From Tupaia tana (lineage: Eukaryota; Chordata; Mammalia; Scandentia; Tupaiidae), in assembly GCA_026018925.1 (NCBI GenBank), contig JAKSZU010000018.1:28520452-28584451 (forward strand): a DNA stretch of 64,000 nucleotides. Reading direction: 5' to 3'. Of the stretch, positions 31,158 through 42,830 are shown one piece after another. A program made the translations under genes and the position numbers. The notes below the pieces were generated by a model. That model did no database searches, had not been told where the DNA came from, and worked only from the letters and a program-made list of their open reading frames with translations. The stretch's first letter is position 1; each line of letters begins with the position of its first letter.

Positions 31158-31431
31158 TTAAAAATTTGCCAGAGGGTGCATGGCTTACCAGAGGGTGTGT
31201 GGGCTTACTACGGAGACCGAGAGACCGAGAGAGGGAGGGAGAGGGAGAATGCACCCCCTAGTGGGCTGTGGTAATGCCGCAATCTCTTCTCCATTCCTCC
31301 ACCTTGTTGGGATTTGGGGCTCGCATGCACACGCGCCTGGTATGCTTTCCAAGCTGCCGGAGCCGGGATTCAAACCATGATGAGCTATATGAGACCCTGA
31401 TCCCTTAACCAACTAGGCTACTGGACTGGCA
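31158..31431 (-). mobile_element. tSINE-C copy (antisense)
   Basis: AAATTTGCCAGAGGGTGCATGG…CACCTTGTTGGGATTTGGGG…GCTACTGGACTGGC; duplication TAAAATGATGTTT / TAAAATGAGGTTT at about 31145 and 31432. Confidence 0.8.
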
Positions 31432-31446
31432 CTAAAATGAGGTTTC

Positions 31447-31694
31447 GTTTTGTTTTTAATTTTTGCCAGGGGCACATGCACTTGCTCAGGGGGCGGGGTG
31501 GAGAGGAGAAAGTGCTATCCGCAGGGAACGGCCGCGTCGTAAGCCCTTCTCCATTTCTCTCTTCTTTCGGGATTTTGGAAACACGTGCACTCACGCCCAG
31601 TGTGTTTCTCAAACTGCTGGGTCTGGGACTCAAAGCACACCCTCGGCCATGTGGAATCCAGCCACTTTAACCACCAGGCCACAGGCTGGCCCTG
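31447..31694 (-). mobile_element. tSINE-C copy (antisense)
   Basis: TTTTTAATTTTTGCCAGGGGCAC…TCGGGATTTTGGAAACACG…CCAGGCCACAGGCTGGCCC. Confidence 0.78.
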
Positions 31695-32007
31695 AAAGGA
31701 AATGTTAACATCTTTCTAAGACTTCTTCACATTCTGTCTGATGCCTCTGAATCTGCCTTGGAGATGTTGATGCCCAAGCTCTGCCACGGGACCCAGGCCG
31801 AGGCATGTGGAATCCTGGCGAAGCAGCATTTCCCAGCCGAGCTCCACCGGTGCTCCAGAACTTCTTTTCTGTAAGATCCACTGTGCAACACTGAGGCTCC
31901 TGGGAGGCAATGGCAGCGAAGTCGCGATGCCCGCCTTGTAACAGAGACTGCGTGATGCATCTGGATTCTAGAGGTGTCGAAGGTGAACAAAATACGTTTA
32001 TATATAT

Positions 32008-32043
32008 TTTGAATTTGCCAGAGGGTATGTGTGCTCACTGGAA

Positions 32044-32104
<61 letters not shown>

Positions 32105-32283
32105 ATTTCCCATGGGAGGCGATTGCACCTCAATCCCTTTCTCCTCCATTTCTCCTCTGGGATTTTCAGCACACATGCACATGCACCTAGTGTGTTTCTC
32201 AAGCTGCCAGGTCTGGGACTTGAATTGCATGTTTGGCTATGGGTGATCCAGCTGCCTTAACCACCATGCCATAGGCTGTTCCA
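32008..32283 (-). mobile_element. tSINE-C copy (antisense) with (GA)n expansion
   Basis: GAATTTGCCAGAGGGTATGTGTGC, about 26 GA units at 32047-32100, TCTGGGATTTTCAGCAC, end ATGCCATAGGCTGTTCC. Confidence 0.8.
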
Positions 32284-32598
32284 AAGTGGGTAGGTTAGAG
32301 TGGACATAACACAGCTCTCTAGAAGGCAAGGCACAGCCCTAACCTGTGAGTACCATTTCTCTACACAACATTAAACACAGACATCGTGAATTTCCAGTCC
32401 CCAGACCAAGAGCAAGGGCAGGTGGAACTGGGATTTCAATAACACATTCCATTTTGGCAGCTTTTGTATGGAGCCAGGGAAAGAAGCCCACTCTGCTGGA
32501 ATCTGCTAATCGCACCCCAATATCTGCACTCTTCTTCCTTGATAATAGATCTTCAATTTTTTGATGGCCAGGGGCACAATGGGAATAAAGCCTATTTA

Positions 32599-32854
32599 CT
32601 TATTTATTGAAGAGATTTTTGCTATAGGGCACGTACACTCACCAGAAACACAGAGAGAGACAGAAAGCAAGAAATTACACCCCTGGGGGGATGGCCATGC
32701 CACAATCTCTTTTTCTCCATTCTCCTCCTGGGATCTTGGACACGCACGCACATGCAGTTGCCATGAGTTTGAACCCACCAGGTCTGGGACTTAAATTGCA
32801 GTTGGCCATGTAGGAGTCCGGAGACATAATTGCTACACCATCTGCTGGCCCCAC
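32599..32854 (-). mobile_element. tSINE-A copy (antisense)
   Basis: GAAGAGATTTTTGCTATAGGGC…CACCATCTGCTGGCCCC with a 13-bp duplication TAAAGCCTATTTA at 32586-32598 and 32855-32867. Confidence 0.92.
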
Positions 32855-33701
32855 TAAAGCCTATTTATGACCACGTGATGTTCTACCAGTGAGCTGTAAA
32901 TGGAAGCAAGTGACTTGAGGTAGTATGCTAAAAAGAGGAGCCTGCCGTTCTTTGAGTTTTTCTCCCCCACTACTGGCTAGAATACAGAAAGGACGGCAGG
33001 ACCTTGAATGGCCATTTTGGACCCTGAGGTAGGACACTGAAGATAGCAGAGTGGCAATATAGAAGGAGTCTAGGTATCTAAGAATCATGAAGCCAGGATT
33101 CAGGATGGTCTATTTCCAGGCACTATTAATAAAAAAAGGGAAATACACTTTTCCCTTGTTTGATCTATTCTCATATTAAATTTTCTGGCACATACAACTG
33201 AAACTAGTATAAGCTTGGGACATTTTTCTTGGAGCCCCACCTTAACATGCTAAAAGCAGTCAAGGAAAGGGGAAGGGATGACGCTTTCCCAGAGGAGAAG
33301 GGAGAAATGCTAGAGCTCATCTGGGGGGTGTGCAGCTCCCTCCCTCGAGGAGTGGGTGGTGGGGGCTGGGGACTCTCTCCAGGTGGCTTAAACAGGACAT
33401 CTCCCGCGTCCCCCCCACCTCACACATGCACGGTAATTGTACCGACACTGGGAACAACGGGAACCGTGACCTACATTAAAAAGTTAAAAGCTTACTTTGG
33501 CACTTTTTGTCACAAATTCTCAAGTTTCTTTAACACAGGTGCTTCAGTCAGCTCAGCTGTGTGTCTGCCCAGCCTGGCAAATTCCCCAGAAACAAAGAAA
33601 CGCTTGTCCTGGGTCTTTGTGCAAACCTCAAAGAGGTAAGCTGAGGCAACAGACTCCCAGCACAGCACGGGAGTCGGGAGTTGGCAGTGTGGTCTCCGTG
33701 A

Positions 33702-33734
33702 AGACAGAACTTCCCCAGTGGGGAAGTTCTGTCT
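33702..33734. repeat. Perfect 15-bp inverted repeat (hairpin)
   Basis: Arms 33702-33716 and 33720-33734 are perfect reverse complements around the loop AGT. No mobile element explains it. Confidence 0.95.
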
Positions 33735-34012
33735 CTCATGGGGTACTTTCTCACAGAAAGCCCCTCTCCTCTGAAACGGAGTTCCCCCGACAGAGAAGGA
33801 CCCTCCTCCAAGCAGCTCCCAGGTCCTCCTGCCTGAACTTCAGCGTCTGCAGGAGCAGCTGTCTGCCTCTGTGTCCACCCAAGACCCGGGTCCTGTCTTT
33901 CTATAAAGCACCTGGGATTCCCTTTGGGAGGCCATCCCCCACTATTCCCAGTCCATGTGGTTCAGGCAGGGGTGACTATAATGCAGGGGTGGCCAGGCAG
34001 CTCAGATCTAAG

Positions 34013-35110
34013 TCACTCATTCATTCATTCATCACTATCGACTGAGCACCTACTATGTGCCAGGCACTGTTCTGGGCACTAGAGATAAAACACGCACCAT
34101 CACCGGCATGGAATTCTTACTTTTGTGGAGCTTTCTCTGTGGGAGAAACAAACCACCAGCACCCCATTGTAGATACACGGTGTGTTAGATGTTCTCAGCG
34201 CAATGGAAGATCCGGAGCAGGAGTTGGGGGCCGCCATCTGAAGCGGGTCACCTCCCTGAGATGACATCAGGAGCAAAGACTCAAAGGGGATCAGGGAACA
34301 AGCCTGGAGGAAACCCAGGAAGGGCGCCCGGCAGAGGGAGCAGTTGGCGCAAAGGCTGTGAGGCAGGGCCGGCCTGCATGTTTGAGTAACTGAAACGGAG
34401 CCAGGAGGGTTGGAACGGAGTGAGTGAGGGGACGAGGAGGAGGAAATGAAGACGCGCAGGGAAGGACAGTAAGCCTTGAAGATTGATACAGAAACTTCGC
34501 CCCGTCTGGCAAAGTTCCCAGAAACAAAGAAACACGTGTCCGGATCTGTGTACCTCTCTCACATCGCGTGTGAAAGTGCACCGAGGGTTTGAGCAGAGGG
34601 GTGATGCGACAGGATTGTTACTGTAAAGGTGTCTTCCTCCTCGTCTGCAGAATAAACCGAGGGGTAAAGGAGGGAGCAGGGAGAGCTGTCGGTGGCCTGC
34701 CACATGGCAGCAGGGGTGGAGGCGGCAAGTCCTCAGATTCTGGGGCTATTCGGAAGGAAGAGCGGCAGGACCTGCAGGGGCATCGGATGTGGCCTGGGAG
34801 AAAAAGACACGAGTCCAGGGCAACTTGGGGTTTGTCCTGAGCCACTGGAGGGAGAAGGTTGCCCTTCATGTTGGGTAGACGAGTGCGAAGGGAAGACGAG
34901 GGGTTTTGGTTTCAGACCAGGGCCAGGTGGAGCTGCAAGGAAGGTGGATGGAAGATCTGTACCTCACACCCCTGGGAGACCTGCACTTCAAATGTGTCAC
35001 CATGGAGATGGTATTCGAGGTTGCCCGACTAGATGCAGTCAGCCAGGGGTGAAGGAGGACGGAAGATGTCCCAGGACTGAGCCCTAGAGAAAGGCAATGG
35101 AGAAAAGGCA
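34013..35110 (-). repeat. L2-like ancient repeat, long copy
   Basis: It opens with (ATTC)n and GAGCACCTACTATGTGCCAGGC, passes GAGCAAAGACTCAAAGG, GGCAGAGGGAGCAGTTGG and ends near CCAGGACTGAGCCCTAG. This order is that of a long, very common old mammalian repeat whose first part is the L2 3' end. The name is from memory. Confidence 0.65.
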
Positions 35111-36670
35111 ACAGAGTGGGAAGCACTGAGGTAGGAGGCCGAGGGGTGTGTGGCGGGAAACCAAGTGGACAAAGCACACCACGGCCACCTCAGAGGTGGT
35201 TCCTGGGGGAGAGTGGCCTCCAGGCAGCATCAAGCCTTTGCTGAAACCTTAGAAAAGAGAAGCTCTTTGCTGGAATTACCTGCAGCTAATCTGTGAGCCA
35301 GCAGCCATCTTGCCACCATGAGGAAGGCTTTGACTTAGAACTCATCTACCCCAAAGAGCTGAACTAGCAGGAGTGTGTGGCAGGGGAGCAGAGAGAAAGT
35401 CTGATGGCCCTGTGTGCCACGGGGTCCGCCATGCTGGCCACGGACATGCCACAATCCCCTTCTATCAGTCTAAATATGGTTTCTGTCACTTGCAACCGAG
35501 AGATCTAACATAGCTTCCAGGTTACTTTCTTCCTGCGTGGTGCAGAGTGCCCTGAAACCCAGCATCTGGCCCATCCCCTTGGCAATCACACAGGGCAGAT
35601 GAGCCCCCATGGGGTCAGAAGGCCCATGGGCTTGGAGGCAGGCCTTTCCTACCACTCGAACAGCCACTCCATGGTCTGCTCCTCGGTAGCTTAGATCTTC
35701 TCTAACCTGGCCCTTCTAAAGAGAAATCTAGAGCTGCAATGGTGAAAGCACCCCTAGGCCACCATGGGTCATCCTTCTGAAAGACCCCCTTGGGTTACAA
35801 GAAACCTCTGGCCCGCCACTGACTACTGAGTGCTTCTGTCTTCATCCCAGGATACTCTGTAGCTAGAAAGGGCTTTGGGAACAGGGGCTGAGTGCTCTCC
35901 ATCTAAGGTTCATGTGGCAACAGGAAGGAGGAGCCAGCTGGTACCTTTGCCCTACGACTGGGTCCCAACAGGATTTTCTACTCCAGGACACCAAGTGAAC
36001 AATATTGTTAAAAGTCATTTTTTGGCTCCCATAGTTCTGGCCATTAGAGTCATCAAGAAAGAATCCGGGGTGCACAGAGCATGAACCTTAGGGCTGCAAA
36101 CCTTGGACTTGGCTATAGGACCCACCACACATACTCTCTGGGGAGAAGACATACCAGAAATATTCCCTCTGTCCCATCCAAAGAGGTCTCCATCTTGCCA
36201 GCCTAGGACGTGCACATCAACAGGGACATGGTACCTGCCTGCCACCCCCACCCAGCAGGTGCACTATAAAAGCACTTTGGTCCCCAGATGTATTTATTAT
36301 GAGGCTTAATATGCAAGGCCACTCTGGCCATGGGTTGGAATCTAAAGCACCTGAGAGTTATAAAGGGTGGGCGTAGAGGTGGACAGGACATGAAAGATTT
36401 TCTGTCCTGATGAGAAGACCAGGTTGGTGTTAGGCTGATGGAAGCTCACATCCTCTGCAGGGTTGGGTAAGGCTCTTTGGTTTATAAAACAATGCGCTGG
36501 TGCTTTTCCTGGGGCCTCAGGGTTACCTTGAGAGCAAAGCCAGGTTCTGCCCAAGGTTACACTGCCAGGGCTGATTAGAGCCACATTTGCAGACTCCCCT
36601 CCTGTAGTCTGTCCACCAGCCCTGGTGCCGCCTTCGGTGGAGGTTAAGGCATGAGCTGAGCTGTATGGAT
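35111..36670. other. Unique-looking intronic DNA
   Basis: No tRNA-derived SINE, no exon and no repeat family that I can name. Minus-strand open frames of 60-80 codons are present, but nothing recognised. Confidence 0.5.
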
Positions 36671-36675
36671 TATGA

Positions 36676-37474
36676 ATACTGATTCTCCTGTGCCTGCTGT
36701 AACAAACCACCCAAACGTGGTGGCTTACAGCAAAACTCATTTACTCACTTAAAATTCTAGAGAGCAGAAGTCTGACATAGTTCCACTGGGCTGAAACCAG
36801 GTGTTAGCAGGGCCACGCTCTCTCTAGAGGTTCTAGTGGAAAATCTGTTCTCTGCCTTTTCCAGCTTCTTTTAGTTGTCATTGTTGTTTTTGTTTTATTT
36901 TATTTTTTAAGATTTTTGCCACAGGGCATGTGTGTTTACCAGACAGAGAGAGTGAGAAGGAAAGTGAGAAATCACCCCCCCACCCGCCCCGATGGGAGGA
37001 TGCCCACACCACAATCTCTCCTCCTCCATTCTCCTCCTGGGACTTTGGGCATGCATGCATATGCACCCAGCATGATTTTCAAGCCCCCAGGTCTGGGACT
37101 CGAACCACAGTCAGTCCTGTGGGAGTCCAGTTCCTTTAACACTGTGTCACCTGTTGGTCCCGATCCTTTCCAGCTTCTAAAGCCACGTTCCTTGGTTCAC
37201 GGTCCCTTTCTCCATCTTCGAGGCCAAGGACAGAGCATCTTACTTCAGTCGTCACATCGCCTCTTCTTCTGGGGCCCAACACCCTCTGCCTCCCACTTGT
37301 AAGGATACAAGTGCCTGCATTTAGGGCCCATCTGCATAATCCAGGAAAATCCCTCCATCTGAAGATCCTTAACTTAATCATGTTTGCAGTCTCTTTTGCC
37401 ATAAAAGGTAACATTTGCAGGTTCTAGGGATTCAGAATCCGAGTATCTTTGGAGGCCATTATTCAGCCAGCCCT
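36676..37474 (-). mobile_element. MaLR/MLT1-type LTR (antisense), split by a SINE
   Basis: CTGCTGTAACAAACCACCCAAACG…CAGAAGTCTGACATAG…CCAGCTTCT, then after the SINE, GGCCAAGGACAG…CATAATCCAGGAAAATC…GGCCATTATTCAGCC. It is the reverse-strand counterpart of the LTR at 53.8-54.7 kb. Family name recalled. Confidence 0.65.
36870..37163 (-). mobile_element. tSINE-A inside the LTR (antisense)
   Basis: GATTTTTGCCACAGGGCATG…CACCTGTTGGTCCC; the LTR sequence CCTTTTCCAGCTTCT is repeated as TCCTTTCCAGCTTCT on the other side. Confidence 0.88.
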
Positions 37475-37725
37475 CCCCTCCCATGTCCCTGAGGCCCCAC
37501 TGTGCCCCAGTTGTTTCCTTGGCCTGCAGTGACCTTGTCCTCCCGGGACCTAGGAAGGTCAACCTCAGCAACCACCTGAGTGACTCCCCCCACAAAACCC
37601 TCCTGGAAAGGCCATACACTGGACTTCAGCTCTCCTTCAGAATTCCCATGGGAACATGGGAAGGGTTTCATCAGAACCAAGGCTTAAGTTTAAGTGTTTT
37701 CTCTATGCATTTGTTAATTTTTAGG

Positions 37726-38014
37726 TTTCTTTTTTTTTCTTTTCTTTCTTTCTTTTTTTTAATTTTAATTTTAATTTTAATTTTTTGCTATAGGGCATGT
37801 GCTCTCACCAGAGAGAGAGACAGAAAGTGAGAAATCCCCCCCCTTGGGGGATGGCCATACCTCAATCCCTTCTCCATTTTCCTCTAGGGATATTGGGCAT
37901 GCACGCATATGCACATACGTGCCCAGTGTGAGTTTTAAGCCACCAGATCATGGACTCTAACCATGGTCGGCCATGTGGGAGTCCAATGATGTTACCATTA
38001 CGCCAGCTCTGGTC
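37726..38014 (-). mobile_element. tSINE-A copy (antisense)
   Basis: CT-rich and (TTTTAA)n start, TTTTTTGCTATAGGGCATG, CCCCCCCCTTGGGGGATGGCC, end CAGCTCTGGTCCC. Confidence 0.88.
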
Positions 38015-38019
38015 CCACA

Positions 38020-38262
38020 TTGTCTTTTTTTTAAAGAGAGATTTTTACTGTAGGGTGCATGTGCTCACCAGAGACAGAGAGACAGAAAGCAAAAAAATCA
38101 TCCCCCAGAAGGAATGACCATGCTGCAATCCCTTCTCCTTCATCCTCCTCTTGGGATTTTGGGCACGTGTGTACATGAGTTTCAAGTCTCCAGGTCTGGG
38201 ACTCAAACCGTAGTCCACCACATGGAAGTCCAGGACCTTAATCACTATGCCAACTGCTGACC
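38020..38262 (-). mobile_element. tSINE-A copy (antisense)
   Basis: AAAGAGAGATTTTTACTGTAGGG…CAAAAAAATCATCCCCCAG…ATGCCAACTGCTGACC. Confidence 0.85.
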
Positions 38263-38293
38263 TCAATTTTTAGTTTTTAAAATTAGAACTTGA

Positions 38294-38536
38294 GGGATCA
38301 GCAGATGGAATAATGGTTATGTCGCTGGACTCCCACATAGTTGACTGTGGTTCAAATACTGGACCTGGTGACTTAAAAGTCACGCCAGTTGAGTGTGCAT
38401 GCGTGCCCAAGATTCCAAGAGGAGAATGGAGAAGGGATTGTGGCATGGCCATCCTCCTGGGAGGTGATTTCTCACTTTCTGTCTCTCTCTGTCTCTCCAG
38501 CGAGCATACAAGCCCTATAGTAAAAATCTCTCTTAA

Positions 38537-38568
<32 letters not shown>

Positions 38569-38580
38569 AGAAAAAGAAAA
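38294..38580 (+). mobile_element. tSINE-A copy (sense)
   Basis: GGGATCAGCAGATGGAATAATGG…GCCCTATAGTAAAAATCTCTC and a long A-rich (AAAAG)n tail. Confidence 0.9.
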
Positions 38581-38799
38581 CTTTAACTTCCCATAATACA
38601 CATGCACTGTGAAAGACTGGAAAAACAGAAGAGCGAAAAAGGAGAAAGTGGAAATTATTCTAATCCTGTTAACCAGAGGAAAGCACCATGAACACCTTGG
38701 CATATGCGTGTCCATTCTTTTTTCAGTGCTCATCTATACATAGAGAAAGGATTTTTTTTTTCTTTCTAAAGCAAAGAACACAGTTTTGAAACATCTTTT

Positions 38800-39025
38800 G
38801 GACCCTAAAGCCAGATATCCTGATCCAAATTCCAGCCAGGCAGTTACCATCTGTGTGATCTTTGCAAATTACTTAACCGGTTCACACCTCAGTTTACTTA
38901 TCCACAAAGAGGAGGAGATAATAGCGCTTATCTCAGATGGTTGCTATGAGGATGAATTAACGTATAGAAAGTGCTTAGGACTGTGCCTGGCACATGACAA
39001 ATGCCATATACGTGTGAGCTGTCAT
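38800..39025 (+). repeat. MIR, nearly full length
   Basis: CAGGCAGTTACCATCTGTGTGATC…CACCTCAGTTTACTTATCC…ATAATAGCGCTTATCTCAG…GTGCTTAGGACTGTGCCTGGCAC follows MIR throughout. Confidence 0.9.
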
Positions 39026-39129
39026 CACATTATTATTACACATATTCAAGGGGACATCTGTTCGGGTAGATTCGGGTAGATAAATAACCCCCAGCAGCAT
39101 TCGTAGCGCTCTGTGAATTATGGGAGCGC

Positions 39130-39450
39130 AGGTATGAATGCACTCCCATGAGTTCAACCTCATCTACTGTTAGGCACTCGGGTTGTTTCCACATTTCCCC
39201 CCATCAACAACGATGGGATAAACATCCTTGAACAAACACCTCTGCACACATCTTTATTTGTTCCTAAAAATTCAATTGCTGAGTCACAGATCACACATAT
39301 TTTTAAGCTTTTGACACATCGTTGCCAACTTGCCCTTCAGGAGAAGTGGTACCAGTCTCCCCTCTGCACAGTGCAACAGCATGCCCTTCTCACCATGCCA
39401 CACTCGCCAGCGGCCTCTGGCACAGCTCACTTTGCACATCCCCCTTCCTC
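39130..39450 (+). repeat. L1M-type 3' UTR fragment
   Basis: GGTTGTTTCCACATTTCCCC…GGGATAAACATCCTTGAAC…CAATTGCTGAGTCACAG…GTTGCCAACTTGCCC…GTACCAGTCTCCCC matches old L1 3' ends as remembered. Confidence 0.7.
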
Positions 39451-39988
39451 TAGCGGGCAGACTCTCCTCATGTATGTGACCCCACACTCCATCGCAGTCC
39501 CCCCGACGAAGTCGTGAAGTTTACCAAAAAGGATGACGTATAAAGTGGAAATGAAGATTCAGGGTCCCTGCAGTCTCTTAGCATAAATCTATGCCTCAGT
39601 TATCCACTCATGGACTGTGGGTCAGCACACTTGCCAACCATCAGACACTATGTCAAGGTGATCTGTGAAATTGTGTGGGGCATTAAAATGAAACCAAAAA
39701 GATGCTAGACAGAACCAGCAAAATGTATGTTTTTAAATCACACATTTGATACATACATTTTTTTTTTCATTTCCAAGACCCAATACTGAGGGTCCCAAGG
39801 GAGCATTTTCAAGCCCCGGGTTTGCCAGTGAAGAGTTCTGACTCCAAATCACCCTGGAAATTCACTGAGTACAAACGCACAATTCACAATTGCCTTCCTA
39901 CTTGCAGACAGACCGATGCCCCATTTTTTCTGCATCACACTAAAAAACAAAAATCATCCCACTACCAAAGGCCTTAAGAATCAGCCCT

Positions 39989-40251
39989 GGGACAGCAGTT
40001 AGCGTAATGGCTATGTCGCTGAACTCCCACGTAGTCAACCGCGGTTCGCGTCCTGGACCCGGTGGCTTAAAACTCACGCCAGGCGCGTGTGCGTGAGTGC
40101 CCAAGATCCCGAGAGGAGAATGGAGGAGAAGGGATTGCGGCGTGGCCATCCCCCCTGGGGGGTGATTTCTCGCTTTCTGTCTCTATGTCTCTGTCTGTCA
40201 GGCAAGCGCACGCGCCCTATAGCAAAAATCTCTCAAAAAAGAAAAACAAAA
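39989..40251 (+). mobile_element. tSINE-A copy, young (sense)
   Basis: GGGACAGCAGTTAGCGTAATGG…CGCGCCCTATAGCAAAAATCTC, CpGs kept; duplication AAGAATCAGCCCT / AAGAATCGGCCCT at 39976-39988 and 40252-40264. Confidence 0.94.
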
Positions 40252-40329
40252 AAGAATCGGCCCTCTGAGGATGGTAACAAGCGTGTGTGTGGGTGTGACA
40301 GTGTACTGGGCTCCGTCACAAGTATCAGC

Positions 40330-40480
40330 CTGGCTCTTTCTCACACAGCTAATGAGGAAAGGTCATTGTTCCCATCTTATGATGAGGAGACTGAGGCTCA
40401 GGAGAGTTAAGACTTTGTTCAAGAGCTGAGAAGCCAAGACAAGACCCTGAAGTCATATCCCCTGATCCAAAACCCTGGTC
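40330..40480 (-). repeat. MIR fragment (antisense)
   Basis: TTCCCATCTTATGATGAGGAGACTGAGGCTCAGGAGAG is the reversed MIR core. Confidence 0.75.
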
Positions 40481-40964
40481 TTCCTTTTCCCTGCTGTGAC
40501 AAGGTGCTACAGGGGCACTGGAATATGGTTGGCCTTGATTGCATTAGGTATCAGTGAAGGTTCCAAAATGGTGCCATCCTCCTCCTCTACTCTCCAGAAC
40601 AAAAAGACACATTGGGTATGGGAGTGACTACTCATGGGCGTCCTTCTGGCCCCAGACGTGAGGGGACGCCTGGCTTTCCATGCCTGGTGTTGGAGCTGTG
40701 GGTATCAGGCCAGAAGGACTTGCCCTCCTCTGCCATACCCTATTCCGTCCCATCTGACAGGAACCTGAGACCTTAAGGGCCCCCCAGAGACGCATCTCAG
40801 AGAGGCCTGGGTTGTGCAGAGAACTCAGCCAAGGACCAGAGAGACCCCCCCCCCCCCCCCACCACACACACACACCCTAATGAAGGGACTCTGGAAACCA
40901 GAGCAGAGGAGGACGAGACCGTTGGATATCGAGGAGGCAGCTCACGGACAACAGCCCAGAACCT

Positions 40965-41140
40965 GTCATGTGCCAACCGCATTCACACGCGCTCGTCCAA
41001 TCTCTGAAGCGCCCAACCACGAAGGTCCCACAATGATGCCATTTTACAGATGAGGAAAGAAGTGACTCAAAGCCAGGAAATTAGAATGCCATGGACAACT
41101 CCCAGCTCAGGATTCAAGGCTGAATCCAGAGTCACCTCTT
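40965..41140 (-). repeat. MIR copy (antisense)
   Basis: CATGTGCCAACCGCATTCAC…GATGCCATTTTACAGATGAGG…AGGAAATTAG. Confidence 0.75.
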
Positions 41141-41259
41141 AGCTGTATGAACATGAGGAAGAGACTGAGCTCCTTGGAAAAATGGGCATGATAATAAAAT
41201 GAATATGAAAACTATAAAGAACTAAATAAGGGTGAGTTTTAAAATGTAGCTTCAGTAGG

Positions 41260-41518
41260 GCTAGCTCTGTAGCACAGGGTTTAAGCATGGTACACAGGGA
41301 GTCAGATTCTACATAGTCCAACATGGTTCAAATCCTGACCCTGACAGCTTGAAAAACATGCCAGGCACATGTATGTGCACCCCAATTCTTGATGGGATGG
41401 AGAAACAGGAAAAAGGATTGCAATGTGACTATGCCCCACTGATGGGGTACTTCCTCACTCTCTGGTGAGCTCATGCATTCTCTGTCAATAAAACTAAAAA
41501 AAATAAAATAAAAAAATA
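41260..41518 (+). mobile_element. tSINE-C copy (sense)
   Basis: GGGCTAGCTCTGTAGCACAGGG…TTCTTGATGGGATGGAGAAAC…CTGTCAATAAAACTAAAA. Confidence 0.8.
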
Positions 41519-41544
41519 GGAAAACAGTGTGTAACAACACTTTA

Positions 41545-41583
41545 TTTCTTCTTTTTTTTTCCTTTTCATTACCAGAGGGAATA

Positions 41584-41628
<45 letters not shown>

Positions 41629-41811
41629 GAGCACTTTACACTAGGGCACGGTCATGCCACAGTCCCTTTCCTCTGCTTCTCTATCCTGTCAGGATTTCGA
41701 GCATGCACGTGGACATGCCTGGTGTGGTTTTCGTCAGAGGGCCAGGATTCAAACCTTAATTGGCCATATGGAATATGGCTCCCTTAACCACTGCACTATG
41801 AGATCAGCCCA
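41545..41811 (-). mobile_element. tSINE-C copy (antisense)
   Basis: T-rich start, ATTACCAGAGGGAATAAGAG, (GA)n, CTATCCTGTCAGGATTTCGAG, end ACTATGAGATCAGCCC. Confidence 0.78.
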
Positions 41812-41850
41812 ATAACATTTTCTTAATAAAAAAAATTCGATTTCATACAA

Positions 41851-42088
41851 CAATTTCCTTTTTTGCTATAGGGTGTGTGCGCTCATCAGAAAGAGACAGA
41901 AAGCGAGAAATCACTCCCCAGGGAGGATGGCCACACCACAGTCCCTTCTCCTTCATTCTCCTCTTGGAATCTTGGGCACGCATGCACACGCGCCCAGCGT
42001 GAGTTTAAGCCACCGGGTCCGGGACTCGAACCGTGGTCGACTACATGCAAGTTCAGTGACATAACCATTACGCCAACCATTGGTCTCC
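41851..42088 (-). mobile_element. tSINE-A copy (antisense)
   Basis: TTTTTTGCTATAGGGTGTGTGCG…CGAACCGTGGTCGACTAC…CGCCAACCATTGGTC. Confidence 0.9.
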
Positions 42089-42111
42089 CATAAAATAATT
42101 TCCTAAGGCTG

Positions 42112-42320
42112 GGGCCAGCAGGTGGCATGGTGGTTAAGGCGCTGGACACTCCCACATAGCTGACCAGGGTTCGAGTCCTGAATCTGGTGGCTTGCTTTCT
42201 CGCTTCCTCTCTCTTTCACTCTCAACGTCTGTCTCTCTCTGGTTAAATTAAAAAATAAATGAATGAATAAATAAAATAAAATAAAATAAAATAATTATTA
42301 TTAATAATAATAATAATAAT
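42112..42320 (+). mobile_element. tSINE-B copy, young (sense)
   Basis: GGGCCAGCAGGTGGCATGG…GGTTAAATTAAAAAATAAATG and an (AAAT)n/(TAA)n tail; perfect 18-bp duplication AATAATTTCCTAAGGCTG at 42094-42111 and 42321-42338. Confidence 0.95.
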
Positions 42321-42639
42321 AATAATTTCCTAAGGCTGATATGGAGATAGGGCGTTAGAGGCCTCTACAGATTTATCCTGGAGACATAGATGAAGAGCAG
42401 GGGAGTCAGTCAACAATTATTGAGCAACTGCTATATGCCCCCACAATTAATCAGCCACCCCCCTGTGATTGGCTCATCATCCAGTCTCAGAGCTGCACGT
42501 GAGCAGGGACAGAGCCGGATGGGACAGACGCAAACTCCCTAGTGGCCCACTAGCCAGGGCAGGTGGAGCTCTCCATTATGGGGACAGCCAAGATCACAGT
42601 CACAGAGAAGACAAAGCCCCAGAGGTTTCCACCAGGGCC

Positions 42640-42830
42640 TGGGGCTCAGCAGGTATGTTACCTGCACTACCTTAGTGAGTCTCATGCCATCTCTTAGTAA
42701 AGGGGGTCAATACTTCTAGCAGTAAGGTGAGAAAACCAAAGTCAGAGAGGTTAAGCCATCTGTCTCAAATCACAGAGCTGGCTAGTGGTGGGCTGGCATT
42801 TGAACCCAGATCTGTGAGACCAGGATGAGG
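42640..42830 (-). repeat. MIR copy (antisense)
   Basis: GTGAGAAAACCAAAGTCAGAGAGG…CACAGAGCTGGCTAGTGG…GCATTTGAACCCAGATC is the reversed MIR core. Confidence 0.85.

Noticed and set aside
35470-36251. Minus-strand frames that looked like possible retroviral pol remnants
   Set aside because: No catalytic or zinc-binding motif could be identified, and the frames are short.
36676-37474. Possible solo LTR promoter driving NDRG4
   Set aside because: The LTR lies deep in the first intron, is degraded and split by a SINE, and no donor-bearing exon was found next to it.
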